Shown here: in pieces, positions 50,058 to 57,931 of the stretch
Position numbering within the stretch: the first letter of the stretch is position 1
How the letters are laid out: each line of letters begins with the position of its first letter
Assembly (NCBI GenBank): GCA_019637315.1
Contig: JAHBVU010000004.1
Span: forward strand, 186,001 to 250,000
Source: Gemmatimonadales bacterium
GTDB lineage: Bacteria > Gemmatimonadota > Gemmatimonadetes > Gemmatimonadales > GWC2-71-9
DNA: 64,000 nucleotides
Reading direction: 5' to 3'
Translations under genes and position numbers: made by a program
The notes under the pieces: generated by a model
Told to the model about the DNA's origin: nothing
Seen by the model: the letters and a program-made list of their open reading frames with translations, nothing else
Databases searched by the model: none

Positions 50058-50903
50058 TCAGCCCAGCACCGCCCGCACGGTAGCCGCCACCGGTGTCGTC
50101 GGGCGACCGATCAACCGCGACAGCTGGCGGCCGTCATCGAAGATCCTGCCCTCCGCCGTGCCTGCTTCCCAGCGCGCCATCATCCCCGCAATCGGCTCCG
50201 GCACGCCGATGCTCGCCAACACCTTTGCCAGCTCGTCGACCGGCAGGTTCCGATAGGGTATCTCGCGGCCGAGCTGGCGGGAGATTTCAGCCGCCAGGTC
50301 CGCAAGCGTGAAGGCGGTGTCGCCGGCCAGCTCGTAGGTCTTGCCCTGATGCCCGGTGCCGGTCAGCACCGCCACTGCCGCATCGGCGTAGTCGGCCCGC
50401 GCCGCCGAGGAAATCTTGCCGTCGCCGGCACTACCGAGCAGGGCACCGGTCGCCCGAGCGCCGGCAATCGCGCCGGCATAGTTCTCGTGATACCAGCTGT
50501 TCCGGAGCACCGTGTACGGGATGCCCGATGCCGCCAGCATCTGCTCGGTTTCCCAATGCTCGATTGCCAGGTCGATCGGCCAGGAGTCGGCTCGGAGCAG
50601 GCTGGTGTAGATGATCCAGCCAAGCCCGGCCTGCTTGGCTGCCGCGATCACGTTCTTGTGCTGCGGCGTCCGCTGGCCGATCTCATTCGACGAGATCAGC
50701 AGCAACGTATCCACCCCGGCCAGCGCAGGGCCGAGCGTCTCGGGTTTGGCATAGTCGGCTACCCGCACACTGACGCCAAGGTCTGCACCCTTCTCGGCAG
50801 ACCGGGTCAGCGCCACGATGTTCGCAGCTGGCACCTTTGCCTTCAGGCGCTCGATGACGAGGCGGCCGAGCTGGCCCGTGGCCGCTGATACCGCAATGAG
50901 CAT
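50058..50903 (-). CDS. NAD(P)H:quinone oxidoreductase, QorB/NmrA-like
   Basis: This 281-aa protein starts at ATG 50903 with GGGAGG 6 nt upstream. The N-terminal Rossmann motif is IAVSAATGQLGRLVIERL, and DTLLLISSNEIGQR and YTSLLRADSWPIDLAIEH follow. The residues TVLRNSWYHENYAGAI and the C-terminal region with SRQLGREIPYRNLPVDEL are typical of QorB. Family members reduce quinones with NADPH. The gene is divergent from the FMN split-barrel gene and follows no operon partner. It lies just upstream of arsR on the same strand. Confidence 0.85.
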   Translation of the reverse strand: MLIAVSAATGQLGRLVIERLKAKVPAANIVALTRSAEKGADLGVSVRVADYAKPETLGPALAGVDTLLLISSNEIGQRTPQHKNVIAAAKQAGLGWIIYTSLLRADSWPIDLAIEHWETEQMLAASGIPYTVLRNSWYHENYAGAIAGARATGALLGSAGDGKISSAARADYADAAVAVLTGTGHQGKTYELAGDTAFTLADLAAEISRQLGREIPYRNLPVDELAKVLASIGVPEPIAGMMARWEAGTAEGRIFDDGRQLSRLIGRPTTPVAATVRAVLG

Positions 50904-51040
50904 GCGTGACCTCCCGGGTTCGAGCTGTGGATCCTTGGTTATACAAGCGCCAGCAGGTTTCCGAAAGTAGCTGGTTCACGAGCGTCACCAGGTCGTTCGA
51001 TGCCGTTAAACTTCAGTCGTCTCTCTCCGGATAGCTGCCT

Positions 51041-51706
51041 GTGACCGGCCCAACCCCATTCACCCGCGTCAAGCGCCTCCCCGATCGCGGCCACTACGAC
51101 CGCGACTCGCTCTACGCGGTGCTCGATGGCGGCTTCATCTGCCACGTCGGCTACCTGATCGAGGGCCGCCCGGTCGTCACCCCGACCTCCTACTGGCGTG
51201 AGGGCAATCACGTCTACTTCCACGGATCCTCTGCCAGCCGCATGCTGCGCACCCTGGGCAGCGGCGGGGTCGAGTGCTGCCTGACGGTGACCCACACCGA
51301 CGGACTGGTGCTGGCCCGCTCTGCCTTCAACCACTCGATCAACTACCGCTCCGCCATGCTCTTCGGCAGGGCCCAGCGGGTCGACGACGATGCGGAGCTG
51401 GCAGCGGCGCTCGAGCGCTTCGTCGAGCATCTGCTGCCCGGTCGCTGGGCCACGCTCCGCCCGATGACGGCCCAGGAGCGGAAGGCCACCACCCTGCTCC
51501 GCCTCGAGATCGACGAGGCCTCGGCCAAGGTCCGGACCGGGCCGCCCAAGGACGACGAGGAGGACTACGCCCTCCCGATCTGGGCCGGCGTCATTCCGCT
51601 CACCGTGGCCGTTGGCGCCCCGGCCCCTGACCCCCGGCTCGGCCCCGGCATCGCGGTTCCGGATCACGTGGCCAGCTGGACCGGTCCAGCCCCCGCCCGC
51701 GATTAG
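51041..51706 (+). CDS. Pyridoxamine 5'-phosphate oxidase-like FMN split-barrel protein
   Basis: The protein is 221 residues from GTG 51041. The motif YDRDSLYAVLDGGFICHVGYLIEGRPVV matches the NimA-like branch of flavin split-barrel proteins. It continues with TSYWREGNHVYFHGSSASRML, CLTVTHTDGLVLARSAFNHSINYRS and LRLEIDEASAKVRTGPP. Members bind FMN or heme and include nitroimidazole-resistance and negative-regulator proteins. The specific cofactor and substrate are unknown. It is divergent from qorB with 137 bp between the starts. Confidence 0.85.
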   Translation: MTGPTPFTRVKRLPDRGHYDRDSLYAVLDGGFICHVGYLIEGRPVVTPTSYWREGNHVYFHGSSASRMLRTLGSGGVECCLTVTHTDGLVLARSAFNHSINYRSAMLFGRAQRVDDDAELAAALERFVEHLLPGRWATLRPMTAQERKATTLLRLEIDEASAKVRTGPPKDDEEDYALPIWAGVIPLTVAVGAPAPDPRLGPGIAVPDHVASWTGPAPARD

Positions 51707-51845
51707 ATATCGGCCATCAGGGCGTCGCCGCTGTCGTGTGTCGCCCTGGAAATGCTGATCGGCGGTCCTGCGACAGTCGGGCGAGCCCCGGCGGGCCGCG
51801 TTTTGGCTTAAGTTTCGCTTGAATTACGAACGTAGGGAGTGTCCG

Positions 51846-52265
51846 ATGCGGTACTTGAATAGCATGACGGTTCTTGGCCTGACCCTGGCGGCAGGCGCTT
51901 GCAGCGACCCGGTCGCCTCGATCGACCCCGGCGACACTGCGGCTTGCGTCAACGTGTCGACGGTCAATACAGGCGAGGGACTGACCCCGAGCTTCTCCTG
52001 GCTGCCCGAATGCGGCGCGGGCCTTCTGAGCATCCACCCGGCCGACGATACGGCATCGATCTGGCGGGTCACCAACCTCGACAACAAGATGCTGCCACCG
52101 ATCAGGTACGGAACCCCACCTGAGAACGGCAGTCAGGACTCGGTGGCGGTGCCGCTCGAAACGGGCAAAGCTTACCGACTGCGTCTCGCAAAGTTCCAGG
52201 CCACCAACACCCCGGGCCAGGAACCGACGATCGTACTGCTCTGGCTCGACACCTTCGTTCGCTAA
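51846..52265 (+). CDS. Small lipoprotein, 139 aa
   Basis: The start is ATG 51846 with GGGAG upstream; a TTG 27 nt earlier is not needed. The lipobox is LAAGACS near residue 19. The mature protein is about 120 residues and beta-rich: TPSFSWLPECGAGLLSIHPAD, IWRVTNLDNKMLPPIRYGTPP and GKAYRLRLAKFQATN. A cysteine pair (ACVNV and PECGAG) could form a disulfide. The layout resembles a small Ig-like or carbohydrate-binding beta sandwich. No family is recognised. It ends at a 9-bp hairpin shared with the convergent lipoprotein gene. Confidence 0.7.
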   Translation: MRYLNSMTVLGLTLAAGACSDPVASIDPGDTAACVNVSTVNTGEGLTPSFSWLPECGAGLLSIHPADDTASIWRVTNLDNKMLPPIRYGTPPENGSQDSVAVPLETGKAYRLRLAKFQATNTPGQEPTIVLLWLDTFVR

Positions 52266-52280
52266 GCCCGGTATAAACAG

Positions 52281-52309
52281 CGAGGCCGGTCCGCTGCGGG
52301 CCGGCCTCG
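52281..52309. terminator. Bidirectional hairpin between convergent lipoprotein genes
   Basis: CGAGGCCGG (52281-52289) pairs perfectly with CCGGCCTCG (52301-52309) over an 11-nt loop. It lies 15 nt after one stop and 26 nt from the opposite one. No T tract is visible. Confidence 0.6.
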
Positions 52310-52334
52310 TGTCGTGTTAGGCAGTTCCCTCCGA

Positions 52335-54221
52335 TTAGAACGAGCCGCGCTGATCCGACGATACCAGCCGGCCATCCGCCTGACAGAGGTTCTGAGCGGT
52401 GAAGTTCGAGCCGACTCCCTGAGCCGCCCACGAGCCCGTTGACGCCGAGGCAGGCGCCCAATCGTTGTTCCAGCCCGCCACCCCGCTGAAATCCGGCATC
52501 GCCATCGTGGCCGTGGTGCCCCCTACCCAGGCAGCGGTGGCCGAGATCACCACGGTGCGGATGGGGCTGAGCGAGAAGTACTGGAACGATGTCCCGCCCG
52601 TGAAGACGTCCGGCAGCTGATAGACGCCCTGAAGCCGCTTGTACGGACCTGCCGGCGTGGTGATCGCCGGCACACCCAACGGTGGCGGCAGCGTCATGGT
52701 CCGATTGGCCAGGGCACCGAAGTTTTCCTGCACCAGCCGCGCTGCCGTCGGCAGTGGGCTGCCGGTCACCGCCGTGATGGTCGCCACATGGGTATCCGAT
52801 GCGCGGCGAGCAGACGCCGGGATTCCCTCGACTGCCACGGGACTCGCGGCCTGACCAGTCATAGCGACCTGATAGAGCTGCGCGAAGGTGCAGGCCGCTC
52901 CCGTCCGATACGCCATGGTGAGCGCCATCGACTCACCCGCCGCAAAGTTGGGCACCACGAAGCTCGCGGTACCAGGGGCAAACGACTCGGCCGCCCCGAA
53001 GTCGACCACCGGCAGCGTGCTGGCATTGGCAGCGTCGAGATCCCGCCGAATGATTCCCCGGCTCGGGTTGGGCGACACCGCCAGGTTGCTGCGCCGGAAG
53101 GCCACCAGATCCTGCGCACCATTCGCGATGCCCACGATCGAGAAGACCTGATTGTTCGAGCGGGACACGCCCGCACCGCCGAGCCAGATCTGGGCATTGT
53201 CGCCGGTAGCCAGCCCCGCCACGCTGCCGTTGATGAACTTGGTCGCGCCGGGAAGCTGGCTGCAGTAGTCCTGCGGCGCCGCCGTAATCTCGGCCCGCGT
53301 CATTCGAATCACCGTTACCGCCGCCTGCGTACCTGACGCCGTCGCGAAGGCAAAGCTGCCGCGCGCGCCGCTGATGTTGAAGTTGTAGGCCCCCTGCAGC
53401 GTCCCGGTCACCTGGGTCCAGGCGCCATCGCCATCCTGATACGCGGCCCAGACCGGGCTGAGACACCCGATGATGAACGAGGCGCCAGTGCCTCCGCCTG
53501 CTGCGGTAACGGTAAGCTGGATCGGCACCGTTCGCTCGGGCTGGCCATCGGCAGTGCCGCGCACGGTCAGCGTGCTGGCCCCGAGGGCTGCGCCAGCGCC
53601 GACGCTGATGGCGAGCGATGCCGTGGTGCCCGTGGTGCTGGTGGGATTGAGGGTCGCCGTCACTCCGGATGGCGCGCCCTGCACGGCAAGCGAGACGCTG
53701 CCGGTAAAGCCGCCCAAGCGACCGACGGCGATGGCGACCGTGCTGCTGGCTCCGCGCGCCAGCGATAGGGTACTCGGGTTGGCCGTCAGACCGAAACTCC
53801 CGGCCGCCGCGACCGTCAGGTTGAACGTCGCCGTGGCATCGGTAACGCCCGAGCCGCTGGCCCGGACGGTCAGCGGATAAGTGCCTCCCGGTGTCGCCAC
53901 CGAGGTCTGGATCGTGACCGTCGCCGTGGTGGTGCTGCCGCTGGTCTGCACGTTGGCAACCGAGCCGGTCACCCCGGCCGGAGCGCCGACCACCGTGAAG
54001 GTGACGGTCCCACTATAGCCTCCCTGCCTGGTCAGTGTCGCCGTGACCGGTACCAGCCCGCCCGGGGCCACGGTCGCTCCCGACATGCTGAGGGCCAGCG
54101 AGATCGACTGCGGGTCAGGGTCAGGATCCGGATCAGGCCCGGAGCTGCACCCGACTGCAAGTACGACCACCAACGAGACGACTGCACCACCGCCGAGAAC
54201 CTGCCGAGGGGACCGCCACAT
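52335..54221 (-). CDS. Lipoprotein with Ig-like repeats and a conserved unrecognised C-terminal domain (copy 1)
   Basis: The protein has about 628 residues from ATG 54221 (GGAG upstream). The lipobox is LAVGCSSG, followed by a DPDPDPDP spacer. Two Ig-like repeats follow (GGYSGTVTFTVVGAPAGVTGS and GGFTGSVSLAVQGAPSGVTAT). Residues about 260-628 form a separate region beginning GCLSPVWAAYQDGDGAWTQVT and ending with VGGTTATMAMPDFSGVAGWN. The same order and wording recur in the gene at 57932-59806. No enzyme motif is visible. It is presumably exposed at the cell surface. Confidence 0.8.
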   Translation of the reverse strand: MWRSPRQVLGGGAVVSLVVVLAVGCSSGPDPDPDPDPQSISLALSMSGATVAPGGLVPVTATLTRQGGYSGTVTFTVVGAPAGVTGSVANVQTSGSTTTATVTIQTSVATPGGTYPLTVRASGSGVTDATATFNLTVAAAGSFGLTANPSTLSLARGASSTVAIAVGRLGGFTGSVSLAVQGAPSGVTATLNPTSTTGTTASLAISVGAGAALGASTLTVRGTADGQPERTVPIQLTVTAAGGGTGASFIIGCLSPVWAAYQDGDGAWTQVTGTLQGAYNFNISGARGSFAFATASGTQAAVTVIRMTRAEITAAPQDYCSQLPGATKFINGSVAGLATGDNAQIWLGGAGVSRSNNQVFSIVGIANGAQDLVAFRRSNLAVSPNPSRGIIRRDLDAANASTLPVVDFGAAESFAPGTASFVVPNFAAGESMALTMAYRTGAACTFAQLYQVAMTGQAASPVAVEGIPASARRASDTHVATITAVTGSPLPTAARLVQENFGALANRTMTLPPPLGVPAITTPAGPYKRLQGVYQLPDVFTGGTSFQYFSLSPIRTVVISATAAWVGGTTATMAMPDFSGVAGWNNDWAPASASTGSWAAQGVGSNFTAQNLCQADGRLVSSDQRGSF

Positions 54222-54323
54222 AGGGAGCTCCGGGACGCGAGTGTGCCAGACATCGGATCCTGCCTGGCACATTGCGCAGTCGGTCGCTCGCGACCGTCAC
54301 GCCCCACTTCCCTGCTCCGGGTC

Positions 54324-54448
54324 GGGAGGCGAGGGGCGCTCCCGGTTCCGCCGCCAGCGCCCCGGTCGGCGCCCCCGCCGTTCCACCGTCTCTCCCGCAC
54401 TCGCGCGACCGCAGCGCCAGGCGGAACCGGGAGCGCCCCTCGCCTCCC
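54324..54448. repeat. 29-bp perfect inverted repeat with 67-bp spacer
   Basis: 54324-54352 and 54420-54448 are exact inverted copies (GGGAGGCGAGGGGCGCTCCC plus nine more bases). They flank 67 bp. The structure lies 19 nt beyond the stop of the regulatory-domain/TonB-plug gene on the minus strand and before the start of the lipoprotein gene at 54221. It could be a long terminator stem or a palindromic repeat element. Confidence 0.85.
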
Positions 54449-54466
54449 AACCCCACACCGTTGTAC

Positions 54467-56824
54467 TTACCGCACCCAGATCGCGATGACGCCGCACTCC
54501 GACCCGACCCCGCTGAACTCGGCAGGCACCGCCGCGGAGCCGGCATAAACCTCGACGGCCTCGACCGTCTGCAGGTGAAAGTCGTCGAGATTGGGAAGGT
54601 CGCCGTCACCGCGACGCCAGAAGGGCATCCCGTCGACGTAGATGGACATCAGACAAGCCTTGACGTGCGCAGCAGTCGGTGGGTCATTGATCTGGCAGGG
54701 CACGGGCAGCTCGCCAATGCCGCGACGCATCGACGCAGGCGCATAACCAGTACACGGAAGCGGCAAGAGAACGAATCGGACTCCGGGCAGCCGCCGCAGC
54801 ACGTCCGTGAGTCGTGACTCGGGGCGCCGGGCCAGTTCCTCCCGCATGATGAACCGCCCCGAGCCCGACCGGCGCCGCATCTCGAGTTCAGCCATGCGCA
54901 CCGAGGTCCGTACCGAGGGCGCTGCTGCTCTGGCCTCGACGCCGGCCAAGTGCTGCGCAACCCGTTCGAGGCCAACACTGACATCCGCGCCCCTGCTGCC
55001 GTCCACCTCGACCGGCGCGGTGGCAATCTGATAGCCGAGAGCGCGCACGTCGACGAGGTACCGACCTGGAAGCACCTGCCCGAGTGTCGCTCGGCCCTCC
55101 CGGTCGGTTCGCACCGTGTCGCCCAGCGGATGCAATCTCACCAGCGCCTCGGCGACGGGTGCGTTATCGGCCTGAACCACGACCTGCACCGGGCGACCTT
55201 CGGCGTCGTCGGCAGGGTGGCGCAGGATCACGTCGTGCGCTGCCACGCTGCCCTCCCGCAGCGAGATCCAGTGCGGCGTTGCCATCTGCGGAGCAGGTCC
55301 TCTGAGCCAGATGTCGCCGTCGGCCGGCAAGCCGCAGACCCGGTAGCGCCCCTCGCCGTCCGTCCGCACAATCAGGCGACGCGCGGCATTGGCGCCCCAG
55401 GAGAGATCGAGCCGGGTGCCCGGCACTCCGGCGCCGGCACTGTCCCGGACCACGCCGGTCAGCATCGTCTTCGAGGTCGAGTCGATCGTGGTTGCCGCGC
55501 ATGACCGCAGCAGCGTCGCGGCCGAAGGCGTGGCAATGTTGGCCGTCGCGGTGCGGCCTCGGGTCAGCGAGGCCGCCCCTTTGGGCTCGATGCCGAGCGA
55601 CGCGAAACGCGGATGCGAGGTGGTGATCAGGAAGCTGCCCTGCGTCGTCGTCTCGATCTGGTAGACGCCCGCAGAGTCGGTCGTGGCCCGGTAGGCGCTG
55701 CCGCCGAGTGAGACCTCGACCCCACGCAGCGGAGCCCCAAGGATCGAGTCGAAGACGACGCCGGTCACAAGGGCCCGGTTGGTCGGTGCGAGGTCGAGCA
55801 GTTGCGCCGTGCCCCCGGTTTCCCGAAAGCCGACCACAGGATCGCTGCCTGCGAAGGCCGTATTCCCCCGTCGCTCGACCAGAATCGGCATGCGGATGAC
55901 CCAGTCACTCACGATCCAGCCGCCGCCCGGCAGCCGCGCAAACTCGATCCGCCCGCCCTCGTGTCCGGTCCGTCCGCTGAAGTTGACGAACTGAAACTCG
56001 AGCAACCGCAGCTCAGCGCTTTCGCGATGCAGCCAGAGGACCCCGGTGATCTCCGGCACCCGACGGCCGCGGGTCGGCTCGAATCCGAGACCGATCAGCC
56101 CGTCGCCCGGGGTTCGACTTGGCACCGCGCGGAAGCAGTGCGTCTCCATGAACTCGTTGGAAAGGAGCAGCGGCGCGTCCGGCCCGTGGAACCAAGTCGT
56201 CGCATCCTGCTTCGTGACGAAGCCCTCTTTGATGAGCTGCGCCGGCTCGACTGACACAAACGGCCGGGCCGCCCGGGTTTGCTGCCTGGTCGATCGCTCG
56301 GCGCGAATCTGGAGCTCGGGATTCAGGTCGCGCTCGAAGCGGGTGAGCTCGAGCAGGGGTTCGAGCGAGGTGCGGGTCACCTCGGTGCGCTGAAGCACCT
56401 TGCTGACCTCGGCCCAGAGGGTCATCAGCTGCGAACTCCCCTCGCGATCGAGCCGACAGACCGAGGAACCGCCCGCAACGGATATCTCAGGGAGGAGAAC
56501 CCGGTCGCTCGGCATGGCCACCGCCACCGAGGCCGTATCGGTGCCGCTCACCTCGAAGCCGATGCCGGTAACGCCGGCATAGCCGATCCGGTCGGCGCGC
56601 AACTCGAAGCGACCCGAGCGAGGCAGCGGCAAGAGCGCCCGCCCGCCCTCGTCCGTCAGAGCACGGGCGATGGTGGCCTCGCCATCCCGGACCGAAATCA
56701 GGGCGCCCGCAACAGCACGGCCTTCTTCGGTCGCCCGAACCCGCACCGCCTGCGCAGCAAGATCCGAGGTCAGGAGCGCGGCGCCAACCAGCAGCAGACC
56801 GCACCACCGTCGATTGTTGTTCAT
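54467..56824 (-). CDS. Exported carboxypeptidase-regulatory/TonB-plug protein without a barrel
   Basis: This 785-aa protein has a signal peptide ending DLAAQ. Three transthyretin-like regulatory domains are visible: near 25-110, near 355-425 (GVVFDSILGAPLRGVEVSLGG) and about 455-640 (GVVRDSAGAGVPGTRLDL, then LVRLHPLGDTVRTDREGRAT). A middle region without known motifs lies between them. The C-terminus resembles a TonB-receptor plug (LTDVLRRLPGVRF, then VKACLMSIYVDGMPFW, then LQTVEAVEVYAGSAAVPAEF) and ends IAIWVR just after it, so no outer-membrane barrel follows. Such barrel-less plug proteins are frequent in Gemmatimonadota; their role is unknown. Confidence 0.85.
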   Translation of the reverse strand: MNNNRRWCGLLLVGAALLTSDLAAQAVRVRATEEGRAVAGALISVRDGEATIARALTDEGGRALLPLPRSGRFELRADRIGYAGVTGIGFEVSGTDTASVAVAMPSDRVLLPEISVAGGSSVCRLDREGSSQLMTLWAEVSKVLQRTEVTRTSLEPLLELTRFERDLNPELQIRAERSTRQQTRAARPFVSVEPAQLIKEGFVTKQDATTWFHGPDAPLLLSNEFMETHCFRAVPSRTPGDGLIGLGFEPTRGRRVPEITGVLWLHRESAELRLLEFQFVNFSGRTGHEGGRIEFARLPGGGWIVSDWVIRMPILVERRGNTAFAGSDPVVGFRETGGTAQLLDLAPTNRALVTGVVFDSILGAPLRGVEVSLGGSAYRATTDSAGVYQIETTTQGSFLITTSHPRFASLGIEPKGAASLTRGRTATANIATPSAATLLRSCAATTIDSTSKTMLTGVVRDSAGAGVPGTRLDLSWGANAARRLIVRTDGEGRYRVCGLPADGDIWLRGPAPQMATPHWISLREGSVAAHDVILRHPADDAEGRPVQVVVQADNAPVAEALVRLHPLGDTVRTDREGRATLGQVLPGRYLVDVRALGYQIATAPVEVDGSRGADVSVGLERVAQHLAGVEARAAAPSVRTSVRMAELEMRRRSGSGRFIMREELARRPESRLTDVLRRLPGVRFVLLPLPCTGYAPASMRRGIGELPVPCQINDPPTAAHVKACLMSIYVDGMPFWRRGDGDLPNLDDFHLQTVEAVEVYAGSAAVPAEFSGVGSECGVIAIWVR

Positions 56825-56908
56825 GATTTGCCTCCGATCGTGCCGCTCAACGACAGGAGCCGCACCTGCCGTCGACGACCGACTACGCGACGCCGACCGC
56901 GGGCGTCG

Positions 56909-57814
56909 TCAGTGTCCGGCGAGCCCCGTCAGCCGGTCGCTGACCTGCTTGAGTTTCGCACGCGCCTCGGCGTCGTACGCCTGCGGGTGCGCTTTGCCGA
57001 GTTCCATGCTGTTGTAAAACTTCCCGGTCCCGACGTCCTCGAGCACCAGCTGCAGTACGGCGCGAGCCCCGTCATCGACCGTCGATCGAGGCGCGAAGCC
57101 TCCCCGGGCTACCATCCCGGTAGGCATCAGCGTGGCTGGGTGCAGCGCGTTGACGGTCACGCCCTTGCCTTCCAGCTCAGCCGCGAGATCGATGGTGTAC
57201 ATGATCTGGGCCAGCTTGCTCTGACCGTAGGCGCGCCGACCCGTGAACTCCCGCTCGATCATCACATCGTCGAAGTCGATCGGCGCGGCCGAGAGCGAGG
57301 AGACGTTGACGATGCGGGAGGGCGCACTCGCCAGCAGGCGCGGCAACAGAGTCCGAGTCAGCAGATACCCGGAGAGATAGTTGACCTGGAAGCGCGACTC
57401 ATAGCCGTCCGCCGTCACCTCCCGCTCGTCGGGGGCGGTGCCGATTCCGGCGTTGTTGATCAGCACGTCGAGACGGTCGTAATCCGCGAGGATCGTCTCG
57501 CCGAAGCGACGCACCGCAGCAGTAACCGACAGGTCCGCAGCGTAGAACCGGGCGCTGCCCTTGCCCGCCGCCTGGATTTCCGCCAGCACCTCGGCGCCAC
57601 GTGCCGAATCGCGGCCGTGGAGGATGACGTGGGCTCCACGAGCAGCGAGCCGGAGCGCCACCTCCCGGCCCAGGCCACTGGTTGCCCCGGTAACCAGGAT
57701 GACCTGCTGGCCTGGCGCCGGCCGCGCCGACTGCGCCTGGACGGTGGAGCCGATGGCGGCGACGAGAACCAACAGGAGCGAGACGAAGCGACGAAACGGG
57801 CTGGAGTATGGCAT
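56909..57814 (-). CDS. Short-chain dehydrogenase with an N-terminal signal peptide
   Basis: The protein has 301 residues from ATG 57814; the frame opens at 58123, but the upstream part reads as unrelated sequence. Residues 1-28 are a signal-like helix (FVSLLLVLVAAIGSTVQAQ). The dehydrogenase is complete: TGATSGLGREVA, VLINNAGIG, VNVSSLSAAP and the catalytic YGQSK. The retinol-dehydrogenase/WWOX-like branch is suggested by LTRTLLPRLLASAPSRIVNV. A signal peptide on an NAD(P)-dependent enzyme is unusual because the cofactor is cytoplasmic; it could instead be a membrane anchor. The gene is divergent from the lipoprotein at 57932. Confidence 0.87.
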   Translation of the reverse strand: MPYSSPFRRFVSLLLVLVAAIGSTVQAQSARPAPGQQVILVTGATSGLGREVALRLAARGAHVILHGRDSARGAEVLAEIQAAGKGSARFYAADLSVTAAVRRFGETILADYDRLDVLINNAGIGTAPDEREVTADGYESRFQVNYLSGYLLTRTLLPRLLASAPSRIVNVSSLSAAPIDFDDVMIEREFTGRRAYGQSKLAQIMYTIDLAAELEGKGVTVNALHPATLMPTGMVARGGFAPRSTVDDGARAVLQLVLEDVGTGKFYNSMELGKAHPQAYDAEARAKLKQVSDRLTGLAGH

Positions 57815-57931
57815 AGCAGCGAAGGTACCCCTGCCCCGGGCACCGGGCCAGTCTGGCAGCGATGACGGCCCGGTCCGGCTTTCGGCGTAAAGGAACGTGG
57901 GCGGGATCGTCGTCCTTCGCGAGGAGTCCTG

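Noticed and set aside
56279-57865. 528-codon plus-strand open frame across two genes
   Set aside because: It overlaps the TonB-plug and dehydrogenase genes, both supported by domains. It has no recognisable motif or start site.
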